In this document: positions 6,945 to 15,413 of the stretch, in pieces
How positions within the stretch are numbered: the stretch's first letter is position 1
Layout of the letters: each line of letters opens with the position of its first letter
Assembly: GCF_900007165.1 (NCBI RefSeq)
Contig: NZ_CYGY02000031.1
Coordinates: forward strand, 1 to 41,250
Direction: 5' to 3'
Length of the DNA stretch: 41,250 bases
From: Paraburkholderia piptadeniae
GTDB lineage: Bacteria > Pseudomonadota > Gammaproteobacteria > Burkholderiales > Burkholderiaceae
Notes under the pieces: generated by a model
Databases searched by the model: none
Told to the model about the DNA's origin: nothing
The model's input: the letters and a program-made list of their open reading frames with translations, nothing else
Position numbers and translations under genes: made by a program

Positions 6945-9539
6945 TCAGACGACGACGTTCACGAGGCGGCCGGGCACGACGATGACCTTCTTCGCCGGCT
7001 TGCCTTCGCTGAACTTCGCGAACATCTCGTGCGCGAGGGCTGCCGCTTCGATCGCTTCGCGCGACGCGTCCCTGGCGACCGTCACGGCGCCACGCACCTT
7101 GCCGTTCACCTGCAGCACGAGCTCGATCTCGCTTTGCTCCAGCGCCTTTTCGTCGACCTTCGGCCACGGCGCATCGAGCAGCGTGCCGAATTCGGCCGCA
7201 TAGCCGAGTTCCTGCCAGAGCTGGAAGGTGATGTGCGGCACGACCGGGTACAGCACGCGCAGCAGCACGCCGTAGGTTTCGCGCAGCACGGCGGGGCTCG
7301 CTCCCTTTGCGCCTTCGAGCGCGTTGAGCATCTTCATCGCCGCCGACACGACCGTGTTGTACTGCAAACGCTGATAGTCGAAATCGGCCTGCTTCAGCAC
7401 GCCGTAGATTTCGCGGCGCAGCGTCTTGTCGGTATCGGCGAGCTTCGCGGCATCAAACGATGCGCGCTCGCGCAGCGCCGCTTCGTTCGACTGGCCGAAC
7501 ACCCAAACGCGGCGCAGGAAGCGGCTCGCGCCTTCGACGCCCGCGCCCGACCACTCGAGCTGCTGCTCCGGCGGCGCGGCGAACATCGTGAAGAGACGCG
7601 CGGTGTCGGCGCCGTACTGGTCGATCAGCACTTGCGGATCGACGCCGTTGTTCTTCGACTTCGACATCTTCTCGACGCCGCCCAGCTCGACGGGTTGGCC
7701 GTCGGCGTTCAGCGTCGCGCCGATCGGGCGGCCCTTGTCGTCGTGCGTGACGGTGACGTCAGCGGGGTTGTACCAGGTCTTCTTGCCCGCGACGTTTTCG
7801 CGGTAGTACGTTTCGTTGAGCACCATGCCCTGCGTGAGCAGGTTCTTCGCCGGCTCGCCGAACTTCACGATGCCCAGATCGCGGCAGACCTTCGCCCAGA
7901 AACGCGAGTACAACAGGTGAAGAATGGCGTGCTCGATGCCGCCGATGTACTGGTCCATCGGCATCCAGTGATCGGTGCGCTCGTCGACCATCGTCTTTGC
8001 GTCCGGTGCCGCGTAGCGATAGAAGTACCAGGACGAATCGACGAACGTATCCATCGTGTCGGTTTCGCGCTTCGCCGCCGCGCCGCACTTCGGACACATG
8101 CAGTTCAGGAACGCTTCGGACTTCGCGAGCGGATTGCCCGTGCCATCCGGCACGAGGTCTTCGGGCAGCACGACGGGCAGATCCTTCTCGGGCACAGGCA
8201 CGTCGCCGCACGACGGGCAGTGGATGATCGGAATCGGCGTGCCCCAGTAGCGCTGGCGCGAAATGCCCCAGTCGCGCAGACGCCACGTGACCTGCTTCTC
8301 GCCGAGGCCAAGCGATTGGAGATCGGCGGCGATCGCATCGACGGCTTCCTGGTACTTCAGGCCGTCGTACTTGCCGCTGTTGACCAGCACGCCGTTTTCC
8401 TTGTCGCTGTACGACTCCTGCCATGCGTCCGTCGAAAACGGGTGGCCTTCGACGGCCACCACCTGCTTGACGGGAATGCCGTACTTCTTCACGAACGCGA
8501 AGTCGCGCTCGTCGTGCGCCGGCACGCCCATCACCGCGCCTTCGCCGTAGCTCATCAGCACATAGTTGCCGATCCACACCTCGACCTTTTCCTGTGTCAG
8601 CGGATGCGTGACGTAAAAACCGGTCGGCATGCCCTTCTTTTCCATCGTCGCCATGTCGGCTTCGGCGACGCCGCCGTGCTTGCATTCGTCGATGAACGGC
8701 AGCAGTTCGGGCTTGTCCTGCGCGAGACGCGTCGCGAGCGGGTGCTCGGCGGCAACCGCGCAGAACGTCACGCCCATGATCGTGTCGGCGCGCGTCGTGA
8801 ACACGCGCAAGAGCTTCTGCTCGCCGTCGATTTCGTACGGGAAGCCAAAGTTCACGCCATAGCTCTTGCCGATCCAGTTCTGCTGCATGATCTTCACACG
8901 CTCGGGCCAGCCAAGGCCGTCGAGATCGTTCAGCAGTTCATCCGCGTACTGCGTGATGCGCATGTAGTACATCGGGATTTCGCGCTTTTCGACGAGCGCG
9001 CCCGAGCGCCAGCCGCGGCCGTCGATCACCTGCTCGTTCGCGAGCACGGTCTGATCGACGGGGTCCCAGTTCACGGTGCCCGTCTTCTTGTACGCGATGC
9101 CCTTCTCCAGCATCTTCAGGAAGATCCACTGGTTCCACTTGTAGTAGTCCGGGCTGCACGTGGCGACTTCGCGCGACCAGTCGATGGCGAGACCCATCGA
9201 CTGCATCTGCTTCTTCATGTACGCGATGTTGTCGTACGTCCACTTCGCGGGGGGCACGCCGTTGGCCATCGCGGCGTTCTCGGCGGGCATGCCGAACGCG
9301 TCCCAGCCCATCGGCATCAGCGTGTTGTAGCCGTTCATCCGCAGATAGCGGTACATCACGTCGTTGATCGTGTAGTTGCGTACGTGCCCCATATGCAGCT
9401 TGCCCGACGGATACGGCAGCATCGAAACGCAATAGAACTTCGGCTTGTCGGTCTTTTCCGTCGTTTTGTACGCGTCGCTGGCGCGCCATTGTCCTTGCGC
9501 GGCGGATTCGACGTCGGAGGGAACGTATTTTTCGTGCAT
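6945..9539 (-). CDS. leuS: Leucyl-tRNA synthetase
   Basis: 864 aa, normal length for bacterial LeuRS. Class I signatures are intact: HMGH at residues 49-52 within PYPSGKLHMGHVRNY, and KMSKS at 624-628. The CP1 editing domain lies between them (GEGAVMGVPAHDERD). Charges tRNA-Leu with leucine in the cytoplasm and edits mischarged products. It appears to be the first gene of the run leuS-lptE-holA-proA-hemJ; the 244-nt upstream gap holds a TATAAT box and two hairpins. Confidence 0.98.
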   Translation of the reverse strand: MHEKYVPSDVESAAQGQWRASDAYKTTEKTDKPKFYCVSMLPYPSGKLHMGHVRNYTINDVMYRYLRMNGYNTLMPMGWDAFGMPAENAAMANGVPPAKWTYDNIAYMKKQMQSMGLAIDWSREVATCSPDYYKWNQWIFLKMLEKGIAYKKTGTVNWDPVDQTVLANEQVIDGRGWRSGALVEKREIPMYYMRITQYADELLNDLDGLGWPERVKIMQQNWIGKSYGVNFGFPYEIDGEQKLLRVFTTRADTIMGVTFCAVAAEHPLATRLAQDKPELLPFIDECKHGGVAEADMATMEKKGMPTGFYVTHPLTQEKVEVWIGNYVLMSYGEGAVMGVPAHDERDFAFVKKYGIPVKQVVAVEGHPFSTDAWQESYSDKENGVLVNSGKYDGLKYQEAVDAIAADLQSLGLGEKQVTWRLRDWGISRQRYWGTPIPIIHCPSCGDVPVPEKDLPVVLPEDLVPDGTGNPLAKSEAFLNCMCPKCGAAAKRETDTMDTFVDSSWYFYRYAAPDAKTMVDERTDHWMPMDQYIGGIEHAILHLLYSRFWAKVCRDLGIVKFGEPAKNLLTQGMVLNETYYRENVAGKKTWYNPADVTVTHDDKGRPIGATLNADGQPVELGGVEKMSKSKNNGVDPQVLIDQYGADTARLFTMFAAPPEQQLEWSGAGVEGASRFLRRVWVFGQSNEAALRERASFDAAKLADTDKTLRREIYGVLKQADFDYQRLQYNTVVSAAMKMLNALEGAKGASPAVLRETYGVLLRVLYPVVPHITFQLWQELGYAAEFGTLLDAPWPKVDEKALEQSEIELVLQVNGKVRGAVTVARDASREAIEAAALAHEMFAKFSEGKPAKKVIVVPGRLVNVVV

Positions 9540-9561
9540 GGTGTGATGGGATCGCTGGTTC

Positions 9562-9643
9562 GGTGCCGCTTTTCAGTGCTTCGGCACCGGCCGGTGCTCT
9601 GCGTGAAGAAATGTCTCGTCGATTCCCCTTGCGTCAAGGGGAA
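9562..9643 (-). promoter_or_regulatory. Structured leader before leuS (two inverted repeats)
   Basis: On the minus strand the presumed 5' UTR contains a perfect 9-bp hairpin (TTCCCCTTG, 3-nt loop, CAAGGGGAA; 9623-9643) and a 7-bp hairpin (GGTGCCG/CGGCACC; 9562-9588) ending about 22 nt from the leuS start. There is no T-run, so neither is an intrinsic terminator as seen. No T-box signature was found. A role in control is inference. Confidence 0.5.
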
Positions 9644-9650
9644 AAGGCTG

Positions 9651-9656
9651 ATTATA
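9651..9656 (-). promoter_or_regulatory. Likely -10 element of the leuS operon promoter
   Basis: A perfect TATAAT on the minus strand, in CGGTATAATCAGCC. The -35 region at 17 nt is GC-rich and does not match consensus. Transcription would start near 9644, about 105 nt upstream of leuS. Confidence 0.5.
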
Positions 9657-9718
9657 CCGTCCGGGCGGGACGACGCCGCACGCGATGCGGCGTATTCAGC
9701 GCGTTTTGCGCGCCGATT

Positions 9719-9740
9719 GATCCCGATTCGATCCCGATTC
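9719..9740. repeat. 11-bp tandem duplication between exbD and leuS
   Basis: GATCCCGATTC occurs twice in tandem without mismatch. No function is evident. Confidence 0.7.
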
Positions 9741-9783
9741 ACGGTGAAAGCGGGCTTTTGGCCCGGCAAGCGGCGGCTTGGCG

Positions 9784-10287
9784 CTACTGCGCGGCGGATG
9801 CTCCCGCTGTCGAAGGCGCTGGCTGGCTCACGTTCGCGCCGCCTGTCGTTGCCGCGCCGGCTTTGGCCTTGGCCGACGGCGGCTCCGTCACGAAGCCGAT
9901 CCGCTCCAGACCCGCCTGCTGCGCCGCGCCCATCACTTGCGCGATCACCTCATAGCGCGTCGAGCGCTCGGCGCGCAGATGGATTTCGGGTTGCTCCTTT
10001 TGCTTGCCGGCATCGTTGAACTGCGCGCGCATCCGCTCGAGCGTGATGGGATTGTCGTTCCAGTAGAGCTTGCCTGCCGCGTCGATCGACAGCGTGATGG
10101 TCTGTGGCGTCTCGCGCGCCTCGGCGGACGCTACGCGCGGCAGATCGAGCCGGATCGCGTGCGTAAACAGCGGCGCCGTGATGATGAAAATGACGAGCAA
10201 CACGAGCATCACGTCGATCAGCGGCGTCATGTTGATATCCGCCATCGGCGCGGCCGTCTTGTGTCTGTCGAGTCCGCCGAATGCCAT
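9784..10287 (-). CDS. exbD: ExbD/TolR-family biopolymer transport protein
   Basis: 167 aa. A single N-terminal membrane helix with the family signature ADINMTPLIDVMLVLLVIF; Asp25 is the proton-pathway aspartate. The rest is periplasmic (about 45-135), followed by an Ala/Gly/Pro-rich tail. With the ExbB-like protein encoded 44 nt upstream it should form an inner-membrane proton-motive-force motor. The partner is not obvious: no tonB, tolA or TonB-dependent receptor is adjacent, so ExbD versus TolR naming rests on sequence feel. Confidence 0.85.
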   Translation of the reverse strand: MAFGGLDRHKTAAPMADINMTPLIDVMLVLLVIFIITAPLFTHAIRLDLPRVASAEARETPQTITLSIDAAGKLYWNDNPITLERMRAQFNDAGKQKEQPEIHLRAERSTRYEVIAQVMGAAQQAGLERIGFVTEPPSAKAKAGAATTGGANVSQPAPSTAGASAAQ

Positions 10288-10331
10288 GTGTCGTGCCTCG
10301 CCTTGCTGCGCTTTTGCCGCGCTCTTGCCGG

Positions 10332-11072
10332 TTATGCCTGCGTCCGCGCGGGCGAGCGCCTGCCCTGGCGGCCGTCGCGGATGTCGGCGCGCGCGGCGTC
10401 ATGCGTCTCGTCAGCCGGCGAGCAGACATATGCGTGCAAATCGTGCGCGAAGCCGTCGAGTTCCTCCGACAACTGCCGCACCATCCTTCCAAGCACGTTA
10501 TAGGCGAGCACGGCGGGAATCGCGACGACGAGACCGAACGCCGTCATGATGAGCGCTTCGCCGACGGGCCCCGCGACGTTTTCGATCATCGCCTGCCCGC
10601 TCGACGCGATGCTGCCGAGCGCGTGATAGATGCCCCACACGGTGCCGAGCAGCCCGACGAACGGCGCCGTGCTGCCCACCGACGCCAGCAGCACCTGCCC
10701 GAACTCCAGCCGCCGCTGCGAGCGATGCAGCGCCTGGCGCAGCGCACGCAGCACGCGTTCGCTGCGCTCGACGCGCGCGAGCAGCGCGCCCGGCATCTCG
10801 ACTTCCGACGCCTGCAGCGCCGCTTCCGCCAACGGAGAAAAGATGTGCTCGCGGTCGGCGAGACGCAGCGCGGCGACGCCGTCGGCGAGCGTCGGCGCCT
10901 GCCAGAAAAGCGCAATGGCGCGCGGCCCCTGGCGCTTCGCGCGCCCGAGCATCCAGCTTTTGACGATCAGGAAACACCAGCTCGCAATCGACATCGCCAG
11001 CAGCACGTACGCGACGCCATGCGTGATGGCGTCGCTGGATTGCAGGTAGTGGATGATGCCGGAGTTTGCCAT
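10332..11072 (-). CDS. exbB: MotA/TolQ/ExbB-family proton channel protein
   Basis: 246 aa with three membrane segments (about 18-38, 135-155, 172-192) and the family motif APFVGLLGTVWGIYHAL followed by GEALIMTAFGLVVAIPAVL. It forms the pentameric channel around ExbD dimers and couples proton flow to work across the periplasm. The C-terminus is a charged Arg/Asp-rich cytoplasmic tail. It follows dapB by 61 nt and precedes exbD by 44 nt, so it probably belongs to a dapB-exbB-exbD transcript; no functional link to lysine synthesis is implied. Confidence 0.86.
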   Translation of the reverse strand: MANSGIIHYLQSSDAITHGVAYVLLAMSIASWCFLIVKSWMLGRAKRQGPRAIALFWQAPTLADGVAALRLADREHIFSPLAEAALQASEVEMPGALLARVERSERVLRALRQALHRSQRRLEFGQVLLASVGSTAPFVGLLGTVWGIYHALGSIASSGQAMIENVAGPVGEALIMTAFGLVVAIPAVLAYNVLGRMVRQLSEELDGFAHDLHAYVCSPADETHDAARADIRDGRQGRRSPARTQA

Positions 11073-11133
11073 CGGACCTCGCCGTTCGCCTCGGCCACGA
11101 GTGCCCCGGCGCGTGAGAACAGGCTATGGGTGC

Positions 11134-11931
11134 CTAGCGAAGGCCGAGCACGTCCTGCATGTCGAACAGGCCCTTCTGATGGCCCTGGAGGAAACGTACC
11201 GCGCGCAGCGCGCCTTGTGCATACGACAGACGGCTTGCCGATTTGTGCGTGATCTCGATGCGCTCGCCGATTCCCGCGAACAGCACCGTGTGATCGCCGA
11301 CGATGTCGCCGCCGCGAATCGCCGAAAAGCCGATCGTCGACGGATCGCGTTCGCCCGTCACGCCTTCGCGCGCGTACACGGCACAATCTTCGAGCTTGCG
11401 GCCGAGCGCTTTCGCCACCACTTCGCCCATCGTCAAAGCGGTGCCGGACGGCGCGTCCACCTTGTGACGGTGATGCGCCTCGATGATTTCGATGTCGTAG
11501 CCCTGCGAGAAATGAGGCGCGGCGAATTCGAGCAGCTTCATCGTCACATTAACGCCGACGCTGAAGTTCGACGCGAACACGATGGCGATTTTTTCCGCCG
11601 CGGCGCGGATGTGCGCCTTTTGCGCGTCGTCGAACCCCGTCGTGCCGATCACGAGCTTCGTGTTCGTGCGCAGCGCCGCGTCGATGTGCGCGATCGTGCC
11701 TTCGGGGCGCGTGAAATCGATCAGATAGTCGGATTGCGCGAGCACGGCGTCGATATCGTCCGAGATCGGCACGCCCGTCTGCTTGCCCAGAAACGCTCCG
11801 GCATCCTGACCGAGTTGCGGCGCGCCCTTGCGATCGAGTGCGCCGGAAAGCGTCGCGTCGGGATCGTTGAGGACGGTTTCGATGAGCATCCGGCCCATGC
11901 GGCCCGATGCGCCAGCGATGGCAATTTTCAT
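11134..11931 (-). CDS. dapB: 4-hydroxy-tetrahydrodipicolinate reductase
   Basis: 265 aa, normal length. N-terminal Rossmann motif GASGRMGRM (residues 7-15) binds NAD(P)H; the catalytic stretch EAHHRHKVDAPSGTAL carries His153 and Lys157, equivalent to E. coli His159 and Lys163. Reduces the dihydrodipicolinate precursor in the diaminopimelate/lysine pathway, in the cytoplasm. A 250-nt gap separates it from bamE; the gap contains a TATATT near 12070 on the minus strand that could be a -10 element, but no good -35 was seen. Confidence 0.97.
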   Translation of the reverse strand: MKIAIAGASGRMGRMLIETVLNDPDATLSGALDRKGAPQLGQDAGAFLGKQTGVPISDDIDAVLAQSDYLIDFTRPEGTIAHIDAALRTNTKLVIGTTGFDDAQKAHIRAAAEKIAIVFASNFSVGVNVTMKLLEFAAPHFSQGYDIEIIEAHHRHKVDAPSGTALTMGEVVAKALGRKLEDCAVYAREGVTGERDPSTIGFSAIRGGDIVGDHTVLFAGIGERIEITHKSASRLSYAQGALRAVRFLQGHQKGLFDMQDVLGLR

Positions 11932-12181
11932 GGGTAATCCAGCAAACAGCGCCGTCGAACGGCGCCATCGGGTTGGGCCGACAGTCGCGCTCTCAGTTGA
12001 TCCGAAAGGCAGCGCGCCGGCCGACGATCAAGGAAACGAAGCGAGCAACGGACACTCGCGCATGCGCCGGAATATAGCTCGGCGACACCATGCGATGTGC
12101 CAAAGCCGCCGTGCATCGCGGCGAGACGCATGACGGGCGAAGAAGCCGCCCATCAAGCCCATTACGTTACGGACAGTGGAA

Positions 12182-13033
12182 TCAGCCGCCCGTTCCCGGG
12201 TTGGTCTGGGACGAACCCGGCGACGACGCGACGGGCGCGCCTTTCCCCTGCCCATTGTTGCTTTGCGGGCCGGTCGGACCGACGGGGTTTTCCTTCGGCA
12301 CACCCTGGATCTGCGGAGGCGGCGGACGCGTGAAGCGGAACTGCGGCTGGCCAGGCTCCGTCGCGTTCTGCGGCACGCCGCCATTCGACGGCGGCGTACC
12401 CGCGCGCACCGACGGCGTTGTGCCGGGCGCCGGCGCCTGCACCGCATTGGTCAGGCGGTTAGCAGCCTGTGCTGCCTGCGCGTTCGGATCGACGGCGGGC
12501 AGATTGCCGGCCTGCGCGGCGTCGGACGTGGACGAGCGCGCCGTATCGGGCGTCGAGACGGGCGCGGACGCCGCCGCAACGGGCGCGCTCGCCGCACCCG
12601 CTGCGCTCGCGGCGGCCGGCGCTACCGCCACTTTCTTGCCCGTGCGGTCGCCGTCGATATCTGCGAGCAGTTCGAGGTTCGACGGCAGATCTTCACCGCC
12701 CGACCAGCTCGCGACGCGATCACCTGAGAAGTTCACGATGAAATCACGCTGCTGGACGACCGATGTCGAACCGCGCTTGAAGTAGAAGACGTAGTCCCAG
12801 CGGTCGGCGTGGAACATGTCCGTCAGAAGCGGCGTGCCGAGCGCCTGTTTCACCTGCGCGCGCGACATGCCGACCTGCATCTGCGAGGCCATTTCCTTCG
12901 ACACGAAGTTGCCCTGAACCACAGTAATGCGGTACGGCGTGATGCTTTGGGCAACGCGCTGCGTCAGGCTGTCGTACGTGGAGCATCCAGCAAGAAGCGC
13001 CACAGCCGCAGCGACGATCAAGGTGCCCCGCAT
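12182..13033 (-). CDS. bamE: Outer membrane assembly lipoprotein BamE with long low-complexity C-terminus
   Basis: 283 aa from the ATG at 13033, chosen for the strong GGGGGAG ribosome-binding site 5 nt upstream and because translation then begins with a lipoprotein signal (lipobox LAGC, Cys17). Residues 18 to about 125 are the SmpA/OmlA domain (VGMSRAQVKQALGTPLL, HADRWDYVFYFKRG), a component of the Bam machine that folds beta-barrel proteins into the outer membrane. After it come about 155 residues rich in Ala, Pro, Gly, Asn and Gln, not present in E. coli BamE (about 113 aa). Divergent from fur, a pairing known as omlA-fur in pseudomonads. Confidence 0.93.
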   Translation of the reverse strand: MRGTLIVAAAVALLAGCSTYDSLTQRVAQSITPYRITVVQGNFVSKEMASQMQVGMSRAQVKQALGTPLLTDMFHADRWDYVFYFKRGSTSVVQQRDFIVNFSGDRVASWSGGEDLPSNLELLADIDGDRTGKKVAVAPAAASAAGAASAPVAAASAPVSTPDTARSSTSDAAQAGNLPAVDPNAQAAQAANRLTNAVQAPAPGTTPSVRAGTPPSNGGVPQNATEPGQPQFRFTRPPPPQIQGVPKENPVGPTGPQSNNGQGKGAPVASSPGSSQTNPGTGG

Positions 13034-13183
13034 GCGGCTCCCCCGGTTGATCAATAGAGCTTTTGGAATCATTTCCCTCACCGTGCGGGCTTCCCGAGCC
13101 GCGCGAGTTTCCGTCGAAGATGACCTCAACAGCAATTCACATTACTATTAGAACCTTGCATTGTACTCTAGGGATCCCTTGCC
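13034..13183. promoter_or_regulatory. Divergent bamE/fur promoter region
   Basis: 150 nt between the divergent starts. The fur-proximal half is AT-rich (TTCACATTACTATTAGAAC) and carries TACTCT (13164-13169), a possible fur -10, and TACAAT on the minus strand at about 13160-13165 that may serve bamE. A clear Fur box (GATAATGATAATCATTATC-like) was not found. Element assignments are tentative. Confidence 0.45.
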
Positions 13184-13612
13184 ATGACCAATCCAACCGA
13201 TCTGAAAAATATCGGACTCAAGGCGACCCTACCGCGCCTCAAGATTCTGGAGATCTTTCAGCACAGCCCGGTGCGCCATCTGACCGCCGAAGATGTCTAC
13301 CGCAACCTGCTGCATGAAGAACTGGATATCGGGCTCGCCACGGTATACCGCGTGCTCACGCAGTTCGAGCAGGCGGGACTGCTGACGCGCAGCAATTTCG
13401 AGTCGGGTAAAGCCGTTTTTGAGCTGAACGAAGGGACGCATCACGACCATCTGGTGTGCATCGACTGCGGCCTGGTCGAAGAGTTTTTCGACCCTGAAAT
13501 CGAGAGCCGCCAGCAGGCGATCGCGAAGGAACGGGGCTTCAAGCTGCAGGAACACGCGCTCGCGCTGTACGGCGCGTGCACGAAGGACAAGTGCCCGCAT
13601 CGCAAGCATTGA
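13184..13612 (+). CDS. fur: Ferric uptake regulator Fur
   Basis: 142 aa, typical length. N-terminal winged helix (LKATLPRLKILEIF, then LATVYRVLTQFEQAGLL); metal-binding HHDH at residues 86-89, Cys92 and Cys95 (CIDCG), and a C-terminal Cys132/Cys137 pair (CTKDKCPHRKH). Represses iron-acquisition genes when loaded with Fe(II). Divergent from bamE and closed by a strong terminator 58 nt downstream. Confidence 0.97.
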   Translation: MTNPTDLKNIGLKATLPRLKILEIFQHSPVRHLTAEDVYRNLLHEELDIGLATVYRVLTQFEQAGLLTRSNFESGKAVFELNEGTHHDHLVCIDCGLVEEFFDPEIESRQQAIAKERGFKLQEHALALYGACTKDKCPHRKH

Positions 13613-13669
13613 TGGGCTTCGGGCCGCGATTCGGGGCGCGGCCCGGTCGACGTGAAAGGTAATACGCAG

Positions 13670-13704
13670 AAAGGCCCGGCCGATAAAAATCGGCTGGGCC
13701 TTTT
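13670..13704 (+). terminator. Bidirectional Rho-independent terminator between fur and allA
   Basis: Stem AAAGGCCCGGCCGAT / ATCGGCTGGGCCTTT (one G-T/C mismatch position) with an AAAA loop and TTTT; the A-run at the left gives a short T-run on the minus strand. Serves fur and the convergent allA. Confidence 0.85.
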
Positions 13705-13748
13705 GCTTTCCACCTCTTACGGGGAAGCGGGCGACGCAAGCGAACGCC

Positions 13749-14261
13749 TTAAACGGCAACGGCCTCGAGCGACTCCCGTTCGAGACGCCACGCTTGCGGC
13801 AACGGCACTTCGTCGCAGTTTTGCCCCTCACCGCCGCGATCGACAACCAGGAAATCGCTCACGCGCTCCAGCGCCAGCAGCGGATGATGCCAGACGCCCT
13901 TCGCGTAGTTCACGCCCTGCCAGCCGCGCGTCAAGAACGCTCTGAGCTTTGTCGGGTCGAGCTCACCAGCGGGCGCGACGACGATCAGATACGGCGCATC
14001 CGAGAGCGGCACGAACGCCTGGCTGCCCAGAGGATGCCGCTCCATCATCACGATATCGATCGGCCATGAGCGCGGCTGCGCGCGAAACACGTTGATCAGC
14101 GGACGGCCGCCCTGCGTGCTCACGTCCACTTTCGCGAGATCGTGATACCGCTCTGTCGTGCCTTCGTTGATCGGATAATGCCGCGCGCCTTCCAGTTCGA
14201 TCACGTCGCCGAAAGGGGCGAACGCTTCGCGCGTCAGGCGCTCGATGCGCAGTGTGTTCAT
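13749..14261 (-). CDS. allA: Ureidoglycolate lyase
   Basis: 170 aa, normal size for AllA. Cupin-like fold with GDVIELEGARHYPINEG (about 18-34), MMERHPLGSQAFVPL and KGVWHHPLLAL conserved. Splits ureidoglycolate to glyoxylate and urea, the last step of allantoate use, in the cytoplasm. It lies 39 nt after the allantoicase gene whose product it consumes, so the two are almost surely cotranscribed, with dctA probably upstream in the same unit. Confidence 0.93.
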   Translation of the reverse strand: MNTLRIERLTREAFAPFGDVIELEGARHYPINEGTTERYHDLAKVDVSTQGGRPLINVFRAQPRSWPIDIVMMERHPLGSQAFVPLSDAPYLIVVAPAGELDPTKLRAFLTRGWQGVNYAKGVWHHPLLALERVSDFLVVDRGGEGQNCDEVPLPQAWRLERESLEAVAV

Positions 14262-14300
14262 GGCCTTCTCCGTGAGTCCCGCCGACCTGTTCAGTGTGCC

Positions 14301-15311
14301 TTATTCGATCTCGCCCCACAGACGCAGACGCGACACGCCGCCGTCCGGGTAGATGTTGAAGCGCACGTGCGTAACAGGCCCGAGCGCGGCCAGTTCGGCG
14401 CTGAACGTGTGGACGCTGTCCATCTGCAGCTTCTGCTCCGGCAGCAGGACCGGCCAGAACATCGCCTGCGTGACGAGCGAATCGTCGGTGCCACCCGTGA
14501 CGGATGCCGCCTGCAGCGAGCAGCGGTCCGGGAAATTGCCCTTGAAGTGCGCCGTATCCACCTCGACTTTGCGGATCACGCCAGGACGGGCGAGCGCAAC
14601 GATCGCCCAGTCGTTGCCCGGCTCGCGGCGGCGCCGCGTTTCCCAGCCGTCGCCCATGTTCACGCCGCGCCCCGGCATCAGCATCTGCGACGCCGGCCCG
14701 AAGTGCTGGTTGTTCGCCGCAACCAGATACGCGCCGTTTTCGGTCGCGGCCAGATCGACGAGCGTGCCGCGATCGATCCGCTCCCAGTCGCGCTTCGGCT
14801 GCCCATAGACGCGCAGCCGCGCGAGACCGCCGTCCGGATACAGATTCACGCGCAGATGCGTGAACGCGCGCGCATCGCTGACTTCGACGTAGTGATGCTG
14901 ATTGCCCTGCAGCGTCGTCGCCGGGACGATGGTTTGCCAGTCGGCGTGATCGGCGGGCACGTCGCCATCGGAGTAGCAGGCCTCGATTGACGCGGCCGGC
15001 GGGAAATTGCCCGTGAAGTGACTCGTGTCGAGATCGACGCCGTGCACGACGCCCGGCCGCGCCAGCCGCACGACGCAGTAGTCGTGGCCCGTCGTGCGCT
15101 TGCGGCGCGTCTCCCAGCCGTCCATCCATTTGCCGTGGTCGTCGTACTCGCCGGGGATGAACACCGCCGGCTGCGGGTCGAGCATGCGCTCCTTCGGCGC
15201 GAAGAATTCGTCGCTCGCGAAGAGCGCCTTGGCGCCCAGACGCGGATCGGCAAGATTCATGTAGCGGCGCGTGAAAGCGGGTGCGTTCGGATCGAGAATC
15301 GGATTGGCCAT
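14301..15311 (-). CDS. alc: Allantoicase
   Basis: 336 aa built of two similar allantoicase domains. Paired motifs are visible: GWETRRKR/GWETRRRR, ARPGVVHGVDLDTSHFTGNFP/ARPGVIRKVEVDTAHFKGNFP, and HLRVNLYPDGGLARLRVYG/HVRFNIYPDGGVSRLRLWG. Hydrolyses allantoate to ureidoglycolate and urea. Followed after 39 nt by allA and preceded after 102 nt by dctA on the same strand. No allantoinase or urease genes are in the window. Confidence 0.95.
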   Translation of the reverse strand: MANPILDPNAPAFTRRYMNLADPRLGAKALFASDEFFAPKERMLDPQPAVFIPGEYDDHGKWMDGWETRRKRTTGHDYCVVRLARPGVVHGVDLDTSHFTGNFPPAASIEACYSDGDVPADHADWQTIVPATTLQGNQHHYVEVSDARAFTHLRVNLYPDGGLARLRVYGQPKRDWERIDRGTLVDLAATENGAYLVAANNQHFGPASQMLMPGRGVNMGDGWETRRRREPGNDWAIVALARPGVIRKVEVDTAHFKGNFPDRCSLQAASVTGGTDDSLVTQAMFWPVLLPEQKLQMDSVHTFSAELAALGPVTHVRFNIYPDGGVSRLRLWGEIE

Positions 15312-15348
15312 GATCGGTTCGTTCAGTCTTCAATCGGGTGAGTGAGTG

Positions 15349-15375
15349 GGCGGCGGGCCCTGGAAGCCCGCCGCC
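15349..15375. other. Perfect inverted repeat between dctA and allantoicase
   Basis: GGCGGCGGGC, 7-nt loop, GCCCGCCGCC: a 10-bp perfect GC stem with no T-run on either strand. It sits 38 nt after the dctA stop codon in the transcript and may stabilise the dctA end or uncouple its level from alc-allA. It does not look like a complete intrinsic terminator. Confidence 0.6.
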
Positions 15376-15413
15376 GCTGCCATTGGTGGTCGGTCAGATG
15401 GCGGAAAGCGTTG

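Noticed and set aside
9562..9588. Hairpin near leuS as a terminator for the upstream exbD transcript
   Set aside because: No T-run follows it on the minus strand and it lies too close to the leuS start.
9540..9660. T-box riboswitch before leuS
   Set aside because: No T-box bulge sequence or antiterminator/terminator pair; the class is also not expected in beta-proteobacteria.
7029..10019. 996-codon plus-strand open frame opposite leuS and other very long antisense frames (for example 15342-16990, 24361-26586)
   Set aside because: Common shadows in high-GC genomes; Arg/His/Ala-rich translations with no recognisable domain, while the opposite strand carries well-conserved genes.
13034..13183. 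Fur box for fur autoregulation
   Set aside because: The AT-rich segment near 13132-13150 looks like but does not match the 19-bp consensus well enough on either strand.
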